A stretch of DNA of 64,000 nt from Xiphydria camelus (Eukaryota; Arthropoda; Insecta; Hymenoptera; Xiphydriidae): the NCBI GenBank assembly GCA_963678675.1, contig OY783196.1, positions 23,166,827 to 23,230,826 on the forward strand, in the 5' to 3' direction. The translations under genes were made by a program, and so were the position numbers. Shown here piece by piece: positions 48,577 through 59,960 of the stretch. Positions within the stretch are counted from its first letter, which is position 1. Every line of letters starts with the position of its first letter. Under the pieces are notes generated by a model. That model worked only from the letters and a program-made list of their open reading frames with translations, was not told the DNA's origin and did not search any database.

Positions 48577-48931
48577 CCGAACGGAATATTTCTACATGGT
48601 TTGTAGGTATATTGTCCAACTATAGATTTGATTCTATATGGATTATATATGATTTTTATACAAACCATATATGGATTATATGTGGATTATTTGAATCTTT
48701 TAAATTTTTGTATGATCCATATAGAATCCATATAATATGGTTTATATAAAATTCATATTATATATATATATATATCTGCACTTCGCTGCTATATATCTGC
48801 ACTATGCTATGTAAATCATATATGTATGGACTATAATATATATATATATATGATTTACATAGCATTGATATACAGTCCACATGGAACCAAATTCGTATAT
48901 AGACTATACATAATTCACATAGAACTTTTTA
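48577..48931. mobile_element. Family I AT-rich palindrome, copy 2
   Basis: This shares CATATATGGATTATATG, GGATTATTTGAATCTTTTAA and the CACATAGAACTTTTT end with 27511-28235, but without its two insertions. The middle holds an extra hairpin, GCTATGTAAATCATATAT against ATATATGATTTACATAGC (48806-48866), and runs of AT. Confidence 0.6.
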
Positions 48932-49004
48932 ACTTGAGTTCTTTCACAAAATTCGTCTCTCCAGAGTTATTCAGCCGTGCCCTTTAATACGAGTCACCCT
49001 GTAT

Positions 49005-50886
49005 GTACACGTGCACCTATATGTATAGGGGCGCTACGCGCGGGCACGTCGGGCAATCGCTTTCCCCAGGTCCGGCGGTTGTGATGAAGTTTTAAACTGT
49101 AATATATCGTTGTTCGAGCCACACGTTTCGCGTTGCTGTGTGCGCGCGACATGTGCGGCGGGGGAGGTGGCGGAGGTAACGACGTCGCGCGGTGGGTACG
49201 AGAGCGCATGGGGTGCCACACACAACGACGACTTGCATGCGGGCAAAGGTACGCGGGGATACGTGTGGGCTGTCCACGACCAAACAATGTCTGTCCGAAA
49301 CAGCCGCGATTTCTCTTATCGCACATTCAAACGTGAAATAATGGCGGAACTTCTCCTTCGCCGCGCGACAACTCGACTAACTAGGCTGGCCAGCAGCGGC
49401 TAACTAGCCGGACGCCAACTGCTCCAGCGCGCGCGGAACGAACGGACTGTAGGACAAGGAGAGAATCCCCGTTCGCGTCGTCCCTGCTTCGTCACCCCGC
49501 GTCCCTCAAAGGGTTCGCCACGTGGGTTTAAAAGGAGTCGAAAGGTCGTTTCGCGAGGGGATGTTCTTGTAGATTTCAATTTCCTCGAAACTGTACCTCC
49601 GCGCCTGAAAGGGTAATGTCGTCGAAATGGCCCCCGTGACTAAATCGGATTCTTGGCTACATCGGCATAAAGTCGTGCGCGGGCCGATGCTCATTATTTG
49701 TATTTCAAAATTCGATCAATCGTATCCGACGTCAAAGAAATTTTGTAGAGTCGAAGATTGGCCCGCGGTTTCTGTGGAAATATCAAATCTCGGAAGTTCT
49801 AAAAAATTGGACGTATATAACTCGTTGGGGTTTCATCGCAAAGCTTTACGATGTGGGCAGTGGTTGTATATTTTGCGTGTTTGTTAATTGGTTGACATTT
49901 CTAAATAGTTACGTGTGTAATTAATGATTATTTCTTTGAGGTTAAAATAGTTGACCCGCTCATCGACGAGTCGCGCGGTTGCCCGAATAAATAATTAGAG
50001 CATCCTTCTCTATTGAAACAAAAATCCGAGAAATTAGGATCACTTTTTAATCGGTAATTTTTTCCGTTACACATGATTTGCCATTCCGACAAGAGCTGCA
50101 ATAACCGCGCGAGAAGTGGCAAAGTGAAAAGCGAGCGATAAAGACAACTCCACCCCACCTTCCGATGTATCGCGCAATTCTGTTCCGTCAGGAAATGTCA
50201 TTTGGATCGCCCCGCCAAGTTTAATTCGCGGCGAGAAAATGAGAAATTAGATGCTACCTATATATATGCGAGTGTATAAATAGAAACCGCCGAAAAGTTT
50301 TCGCCGCCCCGAAAGTACGCGCGGTGGGGGTAATACGATTTACACGTATTGTGCCAGGCAGATAAGACGCGTGTATATCGTGAAAGGCGTGGCGGGACGC
50401 GAAGGGCTGGCAAGGGAATGCGAGGGGTTGCGAGGCGGCGGGTCGGTTGAACACATATTTGGGCTGGGATCAGAGAGAATAATCCCGGGGATTACCCCCT
50501 GCATTCCCCGTCCTCTCCAACTCCCGGCCCCTGCCTCCGGCCGAAGCCATCCTCATCCTATCTGGATATCGACCCCAGATTTAAATACATTCCTTCGGGA
50601 CGCCTTTAGGCCTGCCTTTTCCAAATAACGCCATCCCGCCCCGCCGACCCGATCGAACGCCCGGATTTCAAACGAACGCCGACAACGGGAGCCGAAAAAA
50701 ATTCACCGCCGAATGCGAAACGCGAAATACTTATCTTTATCGGAGCCGACACACCGCGCGCAAACTCTCTTATACCTGAGAAGAAAGCACTCTTCTCACG
50801 CGGAAGAAAAAGGAAGACGAAAGCTCCTATATGGGATATTTTAGTTATCGTATACGTAATGTAGAGAACTCCGTGTCTCGAACAAA
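49005..50886 (+). other. Intron block, no genes recognised
   Basis: GC-rich from 49020 to 49500 with overlapping chance frames on both strands. The rest is mixed composition. No exon or repeat recognised. Confidence 0.5.
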
Positions 50887-51129
50887 AATTGAGGGGGTTA
50901 GTACAAAAGGGGTACAAGTGACTTCTTATATATGGACTTAAGTGCAGATTTAGGTACCTTATGTGCCAATTTATTTAGTCTAGAAAGGTTTCCTGCTTTG
51001 AGCTTCATCTATCACATGAGATCATATGCATAGATCCTGAATTTTTAAAATCCAAATAACCTAAATCTGCACTTAAGTCCATATATAAGAAAAGTCACTT
51101 GTACCCCTTTTGTTCTAACCCCCTCAATT
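50887..51129. mobile_element. Clean 240-base palindrome
   Basis: AATTGAGGGGGTTAGTACAA at the left pairs with TTGTTCTAACCCCCTCAATT at the right, continuing through GGGGTACAAGTGACTTCTTA, ATATGGACTTAAGTGCAG and AGATTTAGG. The sides are nearly identical over about 75 bases, so the insertion is probably young. Confidence 0.82.
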
Positions 51130-52971
51130 ATAGTCGTCACGGTACATAACTAGAAACTTTATTACAATAATGTGATAATCGAACTTCAAATGGTACAATA
51201 TAAGTATCTCTTTAGAGTCCTTATCAAATTCCTATGTACCTAACTTATTTTTCTTATGAAGCAGCTTACGAGCAGAGTAAGCTAATTTCATGATATCTTA
51301 CTGAACAGTCGAAAGGGAAATGGCATCATAAAAATGGGGATATAATACGGTGTCTCATAGCGATTGATTGCGTTCTTAACTTTATTCGGATAATTGTCAT
51401 ATTTTATGGATTAGATACACGCGATAAAACCTGCAGCTATATGCACATTTATAAGGATTCTCTAAATTGTATAAAACTTTAGTTCGCATGCGAATAGTAA
51501 CTAGTTGATTAAGACTATAATATTATAGTAAAATGCGCATACGTGTTTCCATAGTATACGAAAATACGCAAATAAGGAACGTATATATTTACATATCCAA
51601 AAAATGTATAGTTTATTAAAAATAGAATTCATAATATAATACTTCCATCTCCGCGATAATTAAACCAATAAATGTTTTGCTACCCCGTAATAATCTGTTC
51701 CGCTACTGGTACATAACGACTTCGGATCCCAAATAGCACGACGAATGAACAGTTATACTTCTACGTTCGTCCAACTAATATGTCGATAAAAAGCAGCTTA
51801 CAAAGTAGGATAGAATGGTATCGATTGTAACGAAAAAAAGTTATTTGCGGATAACTAGATTATTATAAATCGCAGGGCATATTAATTTTATATGGAGAGA
51901 GAGAGAGAGAGAGAGAGAGGTCTTTTGGCTTTGATTTTATCCTGATAAACATCAAAAAGAACAACAAATTATAAAAGATACTTTCCACTAAAGGTATCGC
52001 TGCAACTTGTTACAATTGATACTACGATGGTATCAATTGTAATACCTCAGGGTGTCAAGTTTAACACATGATAACTGCAAGTATACTAATATGGAAATCA
52101 ACGCGAAGCGAGTAACATTATGGAATATGAAAACAATGAGAAAAATAATGACCATGAGATCTCAAGCATCATAATAAAAGTCATTATTATCAATTCAATG
52201 TTCAGTCAGATATCCAAGGCCTCGGTTTTACTATTCTGTAAATTTGTCAGTTCTGAAAATGAAAACCTACATATACTCGTACAATATTGAATGGTAACCA
52301 AAATCATAATAATTGCATCTTCACCACTTATAATCCAAACTAAAATACGATTTAGAAGCTAAGATGGCCTTTGCAATATGTTACAATTGACACTACTGTG
52401 ACTGTTACTTTCGATGCCACTGCCACTTGTTTCAATTACGTGTCCATCAAACTCACATGTAAACAATAAATAAAATGGTTCATACCTCATTCCAAAGTTT
52501 GATCTTTGTGTATTTACATGAAGGAATGTGATTTTATAAAAAACTGTTGTGGGACTAGTCGAAATGAAATAACGGCGGACAACAAAATTAACGATTTGGC
52601 AATGATTTCAAAGAAACAGGCACTGACAAGATTATACTGGCGAATACCTTCTAGCTTTTTTTGTCGGTAACTTATATATGTCTGGTAAAAATATAGAACG
52701 ATGCATAGATATATTTCTGTTCTTCGCCAATAAATGATGTCATTACAGTCAATTTTACAATTGACCTCACGTTACAACCAATACTACTCTCCCCTGTCTC
52801 AAAGGTCCCAAATATGAGAATACAGTAACTTGATACTTTGCACTTCTTTACCTGTAAAGTGAAATTTTTTTCTTCAGTTACGTCTACTGTAGTTTGAAAG
52901 AAGGCAAATTGTAGCAAACAAAGAGAATGCAGTCTAATAAATTCTACTATCTATTTTTCAAACCAGAATAT
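51130..52971 (+). other. AT-rich intron block
   Basis: Low GC. It has a (GA)n run and several near-copies of GGTATC(A/G)(A/T)TTGTAA (51819, 52030), but no clear element or exon. Confidence 0.5.
51895..51920. repeat. (GA)n microsatellite
   Basis: About 26 bases of uninterrupted GA. Confidence 0.9.
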
Positions 52972-53502
52972 TTAACCCTCCATGGGGTCACACGTCCGTA
53001 CAGTTCTGTAATGGACACACATGGATCAAATAGACCTAATCGATTTTTAAATAATAGCCACATGGACAACATCCGTCCAATTTAAACCGACAAATTATGG
53101 AACATTCTTCGAACATTGTAGAGTACCTAACCACCTTGTCTACGTGAGAAACGAAATAATAACATATTCAAAAACGATCGTGAATATGTATTATAGATGC
53201 GTGAAAAATGAGTTGCTTCACTTGGAAAATGTCATAACTTCCTTATTTTTAGTTTTCTTAATAAAGTCAACGGATGATTCTCATGAGATATGGTACTTAA
53301 AGCAATAAACAAGTTCTATAATATACGTTTCAAAAGCGATTTTTTCCGAAGTCCGAAGAAGGTTCGCAGTACGAGTTTTAAGAAGAATCTATTTATTCCG
53401 AGATTGGACGAGGGTCTAGTTATGATTGTAAAAAAAAAGTACAGTCACCTTCAAAATTGAAGCCTGAGTCAAGGTAAACCCCTGATGACCACAGAGGATT
53501 AA
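52972..53502 (+). mobile_element. piggyBac-like MITE, complete copy
   Basis: TTAA flanks both ends. The tips are CCCTCCATGGGGTCA and TGACCACAGAGG, an imperfect inverted pair. 531 bases with no transposase frame. A second, truncated copy lies at 34243. Both are presumably movable only by a transposase encoded elsewhere. Confidence 0.8.
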
Positions 53503-54944
53503 AAAGGATCCAAGAGTTTTTCGTTCATGAATTTTTTCAATGGGTACAACATACGGTACATTCTACTTCTTACATTTTCGTCCAAAAAGTTGCTTACAAA
53601 TAATGCATCTATTTTCAAAATATCTGTTACTAACAATCAGTGGATGAGCTACCTGTGAGTACCTGAAAGACGAGCTGAAGAAAATGAAGGAACGAAAGCT
53701 CGAATGTGTGCCGAGCAAAGAGAAAGGGGGAAAGGAAGACGCTCGTGGCTGAAACGTCGAAGTGTAGACAAAGATCAATTCAAAGGCACGCGTTGTTAAT
53801 TTATAAAGAGTCTTGATGGAAGCACGAGAGGGACGGAGCGAGGGGCGGCCGTCACGGCGTTCCGGAGATCGAAGGTACGGTATAGAGGTATGCGAGCTTC
53901 GAGCTCGAGTATATAGGGAAGAGAGTCGGTCGATACCTGTTGATACTTTGCTCAAATAAAAGTCAACTTGTACGTCGAGTGTTTTAAAAGTCACACACAC
54001 ACACATACACACATTATTTCCCCTCCCCCGCTCCCACCACCTCATCCTCCCGCGTCTCCTCCTTCTTGTCTTTCCCTTCTCCTCTTCTCTCCTTCTTTCA
54101 GAATTCCTCGCGGAGGGCAAATCCGAGGGTGGAACGAGGCGGACGAAGTTACACGGAAAAGTTCGGACAACTTTCACGCGGATATCGACGAAACCTCTGT
54201 TCTTCTCGGCATTTTATTATTTTAACGCTTCCATCCGGAACACGCTTCCCTCTTTGTTTCTTTCCTCTGCCATCCTCCCTCCCGCCCTCTCGATTCTTTC
54301 GTATCGATGCGGCGCGGCCGGAGAGTCAAACGCGACGATCGCGCCAACGCGATGACGAGACACCGCGCGAGAATACTCTTCGCACTGATTCTACTTTGGC
54401 GTATAGCTACGCGGCACGCCGTTCTCCTCTGCGGGAGAGTATACGATGAAATAAAAAAGGAAAATCTTCATCTCGCATCGATTTCGTTTTATTTCAATTT
54501 CCGCGATCGCTCCTCGCAAGATAAACCGGTGGATCGCGTCTTTGGAAACGGTTGACGCTGTGTACGTAGGGGTATACTACCTGTTCTCTTTGCAGACGCG
54601 GGAGGGATTAAAGTGCATCCATCCGCCGCTCATCCGCCTCTTTCACCGCCCGATTCCTATAGAGTCTGTACACTCACCATCTTGGATATTAAAACTGCAA
54701 AACAATCGCGAAGCCTGGGTGGGTAGACCCAGACGAGTTCGAACGACCGCGGTTGAATTCCTCCGTGCGTTCGACGACCGAACACCGCGCCGGCGGTAGA
54801 GTCGGGAATCTAGGCAGGATTTGAAAGGGATTGTCGCGAGCGTATATTAAAATTCATCGAGCACGTAAACAATGTTGGAGCACAGAGGGCCAACTTGCTC
54901 TGACTCTCTTTCGTCCGATACTAAATTAACCGTCCGGCGATACA
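53503..54944 (+). other. Intron block, no genes recognised
   Basis: Contains a (CA)n run at 53994-54015 and pyrimidine-rich sequence to 54100. A 204-codon minus-strand frame (53563-54177) is S/R/P-rich and matches nothing I know. Confidence 0.5.
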
Positions 54945-55362
54945 CACACTGAGAAAAAAATGCTACGTTCAATTAAATCGGAACACAGAACTTACACTGA
55001 GAAAAAAAAAGATTAAAAATTATTCTGTCAGAAGGATAATCGGAGTACGAAAGGTAAAGTGGATCGAAAATTATTCTAAGGAAGGTTAAATTTTATACCC
55101 TGGAAGGATAATTTTTGATCTGTTTTACCTTTCGTACTCAGATTATCCTTCTAACAGAATAAATTGTAATCTTTCTTTTTCTCAGTGTAGTTGCTTCGAC
55201 TGATAAATTACCACTATAAGTTATAACGATTAACGTCTATTTGGAGGGAACAAGCTGTAGTCCATTAAGGTTAATTATTAGTCCAGGCAACTAAATCAGT
55301 ATTCTCTCTCTCATCCATAACAGCTGATTTAATCAAATCTACTGCATTGTTTTCTCAGTGCA
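54945..55362. mobile_element. Family H MITE, copy 2, split by family A
   Basis: The left tip is CACACTGAGAAAAAAATGC and the right tip GCATTGTTTTCTCAGTGCA. The right half (GTTATAACGATTAACG, TAGTCCAGGCAACTAAATC) matches 47061-47300. The 197-base family A palindrome at 54993-55189 interrupts the left half. Confidence 0.7.
54993..55189. mobile_element. Family A palindromic MITE, copy 3 (nested)
   Basis: This is a 197-base TA-flanked palindrome of the same family. It has inserted in the left half of a family H element (54945-55362), which continues on both sides of it. Confidence 0.87.
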
Positions 55363-58239
55363 GTTGGAAGTTTTATGACGGAATCGTTCCACTCGTTTCC
55401 TTGTATCTTAATTCAACACTCTTTTTATTAATTTTAACACGAAAGATGTAGAATTATATGCAACACGAAGAATCGGTTGATTTTAAGGTACAAGAACAGG
55501 TGGACCGATTCCAGCATGAAATTTCCAACTGTGCAGTAGTAACGGTCGATTGCAGTCAGGCCAGCTCTGACGATATCCTCGCATGTATGGAAAAGTTGGC
55601 ATACCGACTGAATGTGATTCTATTGATGTTGTAATCTCGAGTTTTAAGACGAGGCATTAAATTTAAGAATACAGTTTTTCTCCCATTTTCTCCGTAGACC
55701 TCGACTTTCGAGGCTCGAGGCCCGACTAATAAATACGAGATGTGTGCAGCGGCGCAATTCTCTACGATCGAGCGTCTTTGCATGCTACCATTTCGAGGCA
55801 CCGCATCGACAGGCGGACTCTATTAATTCAGCACGCGCGACAATTTCGACGAAAGAGGATGACGCGTCTATGTATACGCGCACGAGAGAACCCCGTCGAC
55901 GGTCGCGTGACGAGGGACGAAAAGGGCGAAAGACGCAACTCGTCGGCCTATTGACTATTCAGTAACTCGACGTTCCGACGGGCGACGTCCTCATTAAAAA
56001 TACTCAATATCGCGATATTAATAAACGCCTTCACCCTCCGAGCATCCTCGACGCGGGTCTCCCCTCTCGGTGAGCGACAGAGCGATTTCGCGCTGTACGT
56101 ATACCGCTCACACAAGCACACACACCTACCCCTTTCCTTCTTAAATGTCGAGTCGACGTCGTAGTTCGAGGGGGAGGAACGCGACGCGGTGCTGTAAAAC
56201 CGAAGGCTCTCTCCGCGGGCACTCGCTCATTGGTGGTGGCGCGACATGGAAATGTCGTATAGACTCTTGGCGAGAAGTCCGTATAACGGCGCGCGAATCG
56301 CTTTACGACGTAATTGCGATGTCCCCTTCCAGGGCGAACGTTCTCGTTTGCGGATCGACTCGCGGCTGAGTAGCAGAGAGGACGGGCGAGTTTTTTTCGG
56401 TACACATTTCACGTCGCGCGTCTTCACCTTTCAACACCAACGAGCGGCGGTAAAAGTTATGCTTTCGCTATCCCCGCGCCACTACCGCGCAACGTTTCGA
56501 CGACGACGACGACGACGACCTATCGAAGGGACTTCCTCCCGCGAGGCGAGCGAAGCGAAAGCGATCTCTTAGCGTTACGGGGCAAGGGGAGGGGGGGGGG
56601 GGGGCGGTCCCATCGTATACGTATCGAATCGATAATAAAAAGCCTCGCGCATAGATTAACCTACCGAACCACTTTTTTTTACAACCACTTCGACCGGAGT
56701 GTTAGCGAATGGATTGGAGGAAGAGGGGAAAACGACGAGCCCCGGAGGTGCGATGGTTCCATCGGCGCGGGGGGAGGGGATTATGGGCGAAGAGCGCGTG
56801 TGTACAGGGAGACGGCTTGACGACGAGAGAGTAAAAAAAAGGGGGGACCGGTGCGCGGGGCAGAGCGAAAGGGACGCGGACCATAAACCTCTCCTCGCGT
56901 AATCTCGACAGCTTTATAGATTTCTAATAAAATAACGCGTTAAATCAGGCGCGCGGGGGTGGCTGATTGGGGAAGCTAAACGAAATTATGCCGCTCCGCG
57001 AGGAGGAGGGACCCTTCGGAGTTTCGCTGCAGGGTGCTTCTCCCGAGGTGATTCGCGCTCGAGGCGCAATTAAGATCGTGTACAAATCCGCGTCCAATTT
57101 GGATCCTTTCCGTTTCCGTCGAGGCGTTCGCCCCATCCCTCCCCGCTGCTGATCCGCGTCCAGTAGGATGGCTCGGACCGAAAACCGTGCCCGGCGTCGA
57201 TCAGAGAGCGCCGCGGCTGCGGCCGAAACGGCAGGTGCTGCGCGGGGCACCGGGAGACTCGACGCGGAAATAAATTCTTGTATCAAGATTCAAATAAATG
57301 CATCCGAAGCCGCGAACGGAGTTGCATCCCGCGGGGAATGTAGCACCGTAATAGTGCGCGGGCTACTACCTTGCGATACGCGCGCGCGCTCGCCTCTCCG
57401 TCGTATCTTACTCCCGCCGATTCCCCGCGCGAGTCTAATCTAATCTCTGGTGAAATTTGCTAAAACTAGTTCGATTGGACCCGGGGAAGCGCGTGCCGCG
57501 CGGTGGTCGCCGCTTTGCGGTGTCGATATAGAGATACAGTCGCATCCCGTATGACTTGATCTCGCGTGAAACTATCGTGAGCTAGCATCTAGTTTTCATA
57601 TAGGTCCAAAACTTGGAAGACTTGGAAGTTGCGGGGAGAATAACAGATTGGGTTATACGCGTTTCCGAACTTTGATCATATTTGAAACGTCTTTACTATG
57701 GAGTTTCAATTCTTGGGAAACTGAAAGAATACCTACGATGATAGAGCAGTCTTCCGCTTTGTAACTGGCATGCTTCGTCTTCCGAACTCTCCTTCTAATC
57801 CTGACGTAAAGCTTACCTCAAATGAGGGTTGATGTAGGTCAGTTGAAAGACGATCGAGTTCAGATACCAGGAACAGTTTCAGAAAAGTTTGTTTGGCCTA
57901 TTCAGTCAGAGTTGCAAGTCTCGATTAATTTTAGCTCGAGCCTAAGCGGTTACACACGAAAGCGGAGAAGGACTGCTTCCAGCATCCCGACTACCCAGTT
58001 CAAGGACTGCTCCTGGCACTCCGACTTGCTGGCTCGGAATGTTCCTGGCAGTCAAACTCGGTCGTCTTTGAGTTGACCTATACCTACTACCGCCTCTCTG
58101 TCCGAGGTGTGCTTTGGATTGGGTTTAGAGGGGAGTCCGAGGGGCTCTGCCATCGCTCGTTTCCTTTCAGGCTCCATTCAAGAAATGAAACTCGCAATAG
58201 AGGCAGAGAAAAATAAAAAGCAAACCACACGCTGTAATG
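55363..58239 (+). other. Intron block, GC-rich centre
   Basis: Mostly CpG-rich (55700-57500) with the ACG and G runs. An 84-codon frame at 57822-58076 shows no known motif. Confidence 0.5.
56499..56519. repeat. (ACG)n microsatellite and nearby G run
   Basis: Seven CGA/ACG triplets, with 14 G at 56591-56604 shortly after. Other mononucleotide runs in the window: G at 3804-3815 and 41943-41955, C at 11908-11922 and 20083-20096. Confidence 0.88.
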
Positions 58240-58430
58240 GGGAAGCTTACTACGAGTTATAGCTTGTGGAGATTCCACCTCCGCTGGTTCCCACTGCCAT
58301 TTCCACCTCGCGTGATTGGTTCAAATTTGAAAGAAGCGTCATAGTCGCTAGCGTTGATCCAATCAGACCAAATATCGGGGAACCAGCGGAGCTGGCGTCC
58401 TCTGGATCAGCTTGATAAAAAAGCTTCCTC
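58240..58430. repeat. Foldback with CCGCTGGTTCCC / GGGGAACCAGCGG ends
   Basis: CCTCCGCTGGTTCCC at about 58277 pairs with GGGGAACCAGCGGAG at about 58377, and GTGATTGGTTCAAATTT partly pairs with GATCCAATCAGACC inside. The hairpin spans about 115 bases. Confidence 0.55.
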
Positions 58431-58461
58431 GTTCTGCTTTCAAAATGTCACCATGGGTGTT

Positions 58462-59725
58462 CGCGTAAAAAAAAAGGTATAGCTAAAGTATGGTGAAAGT
58501 CTGGAAAAAGTTGAACTAAAAAAGTATGACTACGAATCGTATCCCAGACTTTCAGCCAGTAAACGATGCGCTCTTTAATTAGAGTTCAGTTGTTTGTACG
58601 AGGTTATGATGGAGTCGATGTCTGTTTTTGTCAATTGGTATTATTTCAATCTATTATTTTCTTAAACTCTCGAATTATTGTTAATGAACTATATTTTTAT
58701 ACCGAGCGAGCCATTAGAGTTTTATAATGAAGAACCTATACAACAAGATTGAGTCAAAAAGGTACAGATGAGTCGAGTAAGTCTTAGGGTAAAGTCGGGA
58801 GAGATGGCGCAGCGGGTGAGACGGTTCAGTCAAATAATTTCTTTGTCTGTGTGTGGCAATATTGATTCAGTTGGCGACACAGATGACTAGTGCACATGTG
58901 CAGTAAGTGTGTGTTACCGAACGGCTGTTTTCCTCATCAAAAGGTAAAATAAATAAAACTGTAAATAAGTAAAACTGTAACTATATATAAGAAATATAAC
59001 TGTATATTGTATTGGCCCTGATTATTTTTTTGTGTAATAATAATTAGGCATCCAGTAAGTTTTTATTCCGATTTGAATGTATTTGGTTTGGTCATTTCAC
59101 TTGGTAAACTTTTAAATATTGTTCCTAACCTCAAATTTCATTCCGTGCTTCATGTACAAGAATTCAGAAAAGTGGCAGAAAAGCAAAATAACTATTACGT
59201 GTTATTATTAAGATTTATTATTTCTTAAAGATGTTTTAAGTTTATGTGGTTGAAATAATCAATACTTTGGTTTTTTTTTTAAATTTAATTATTTAAGATA
59301 ATTTTGTATTTTTGTTTTTGTTATTTGGCATTAAAAGTAGTTGCACTTTTAATTTTGAAGCCTATTCTTGGAGAACCACTCATCCCCACCAATTTTTTCG
59401 ACTGCGCCATCTCACCCATACTAGGGCGGGTGAGTTGGTTTTTGGTATATTTTCTTTTGACAAATTTTTTACAAAACTCGATAACACTTTTGGTCATTCC
59501 TTTACAAATTCCTATATTTTATTGTTTTTTTATTTTATTGTTTTTTGTTGTTTGTTTATTTTGTTGTTAAAGGTGCGCCATCTCTCCCGACTTTACCCTA
59601 CTCTTTAGCTGATACAAGAAAATGGTATGGCTGAAAATCTAGAATGCGATCCGTAGCTATATTTTTTTAGTTCAACTATTCCCAGACTTCCACTATACTC
59701 TTTAGCCATACAGTTTTTTTACGCG
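58462..59725. mobile_element. Outer inverted-repeat element (CGCGTAAAAAAA ends)
   Basis: The left arm of about 80 bases (GGTATAGCTAAAGTATGG, AAAGTTGAACTAAAAAAGTA) is repeated inverted before 59725 (TTTTTTTAGTTCAACTATTC, CTCTTTAGCCATAC). A second element occupies 58786-59599 inside it. Confidence 0.75.
58786..59599. mobile_element. Inner inverted-repeat element (AGGGTAAAGTCGGGAGAGAT ends)
   Basis: AGGGTAAAGTCGGGAGAGAT, continuing GGCGCA, is repeated perfectly inverted at the far end (26 bases). A related GACTGCGCCATCTCACCC lies at about 59399. The AT-rich interior gives a hydrophobic chance frame (59304-59570) that I do not take as a protein. 814 bases. Confidence 0.78.
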
Positions 59726-59861
59726 GTTGCAGAGCTAGCCTGAAAAAACGTAATAGAAACGCCGCAGGCAATCGTCAACAAAGAGCAAATGATCGCGCGG
59801 CCCAAAATTTTTTAATCGATTGCGGCGCAGGCCAACTTCACACGTGGGTCGGTATAGGCAT

Positions 59862-59960
59862 TGGAGTGGTAGCCGAGGCAGTTGTTGGCTTTGTGCTCTC
59901 GAATCCGAATCGAGCCAAGCTCGAGACGCGAGGCTCCGTTGTTCGATCCCCGCCTCGGGC
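59862..59960 (+). repeat. tRNA-like segment with possible A and B boxes (SINE head?)
   Basis: TAGCCGAGGCAG at about 59870 resembles a Pol III A box, and GTTCGATCCCC at 59941 matches a B box well. GCCGAGG and CCTCGGG could form an acceptor-like stem. The A-to-B spacing of about 71 bases is long, and no proper T stem closes around the B box, so this is not a functional tRNA. A tRNA-derived SINE head is possible; no second copy was seen. Confidence 0.22.

Noticed and set aside
53563..54177. 204-codon minus-strand frame
   Set aside because: Rich in Ser, Arg and Pro from simple pyrimidine tracts; no recognisable family and no supporting splice signals.
59304..59570. Hydrophobic 88-codon frame resembling a membrane protein
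   Set aside because: It lies within the AT-rich interior of an inverted-repeat element; runs of T give Phe and Leu codons by composition alone.
59862..59960. Functional tRNA gene
   Set aside because: A-to-B spacing is too long and the T stem cannot pair around the GTTCGATCC loop.
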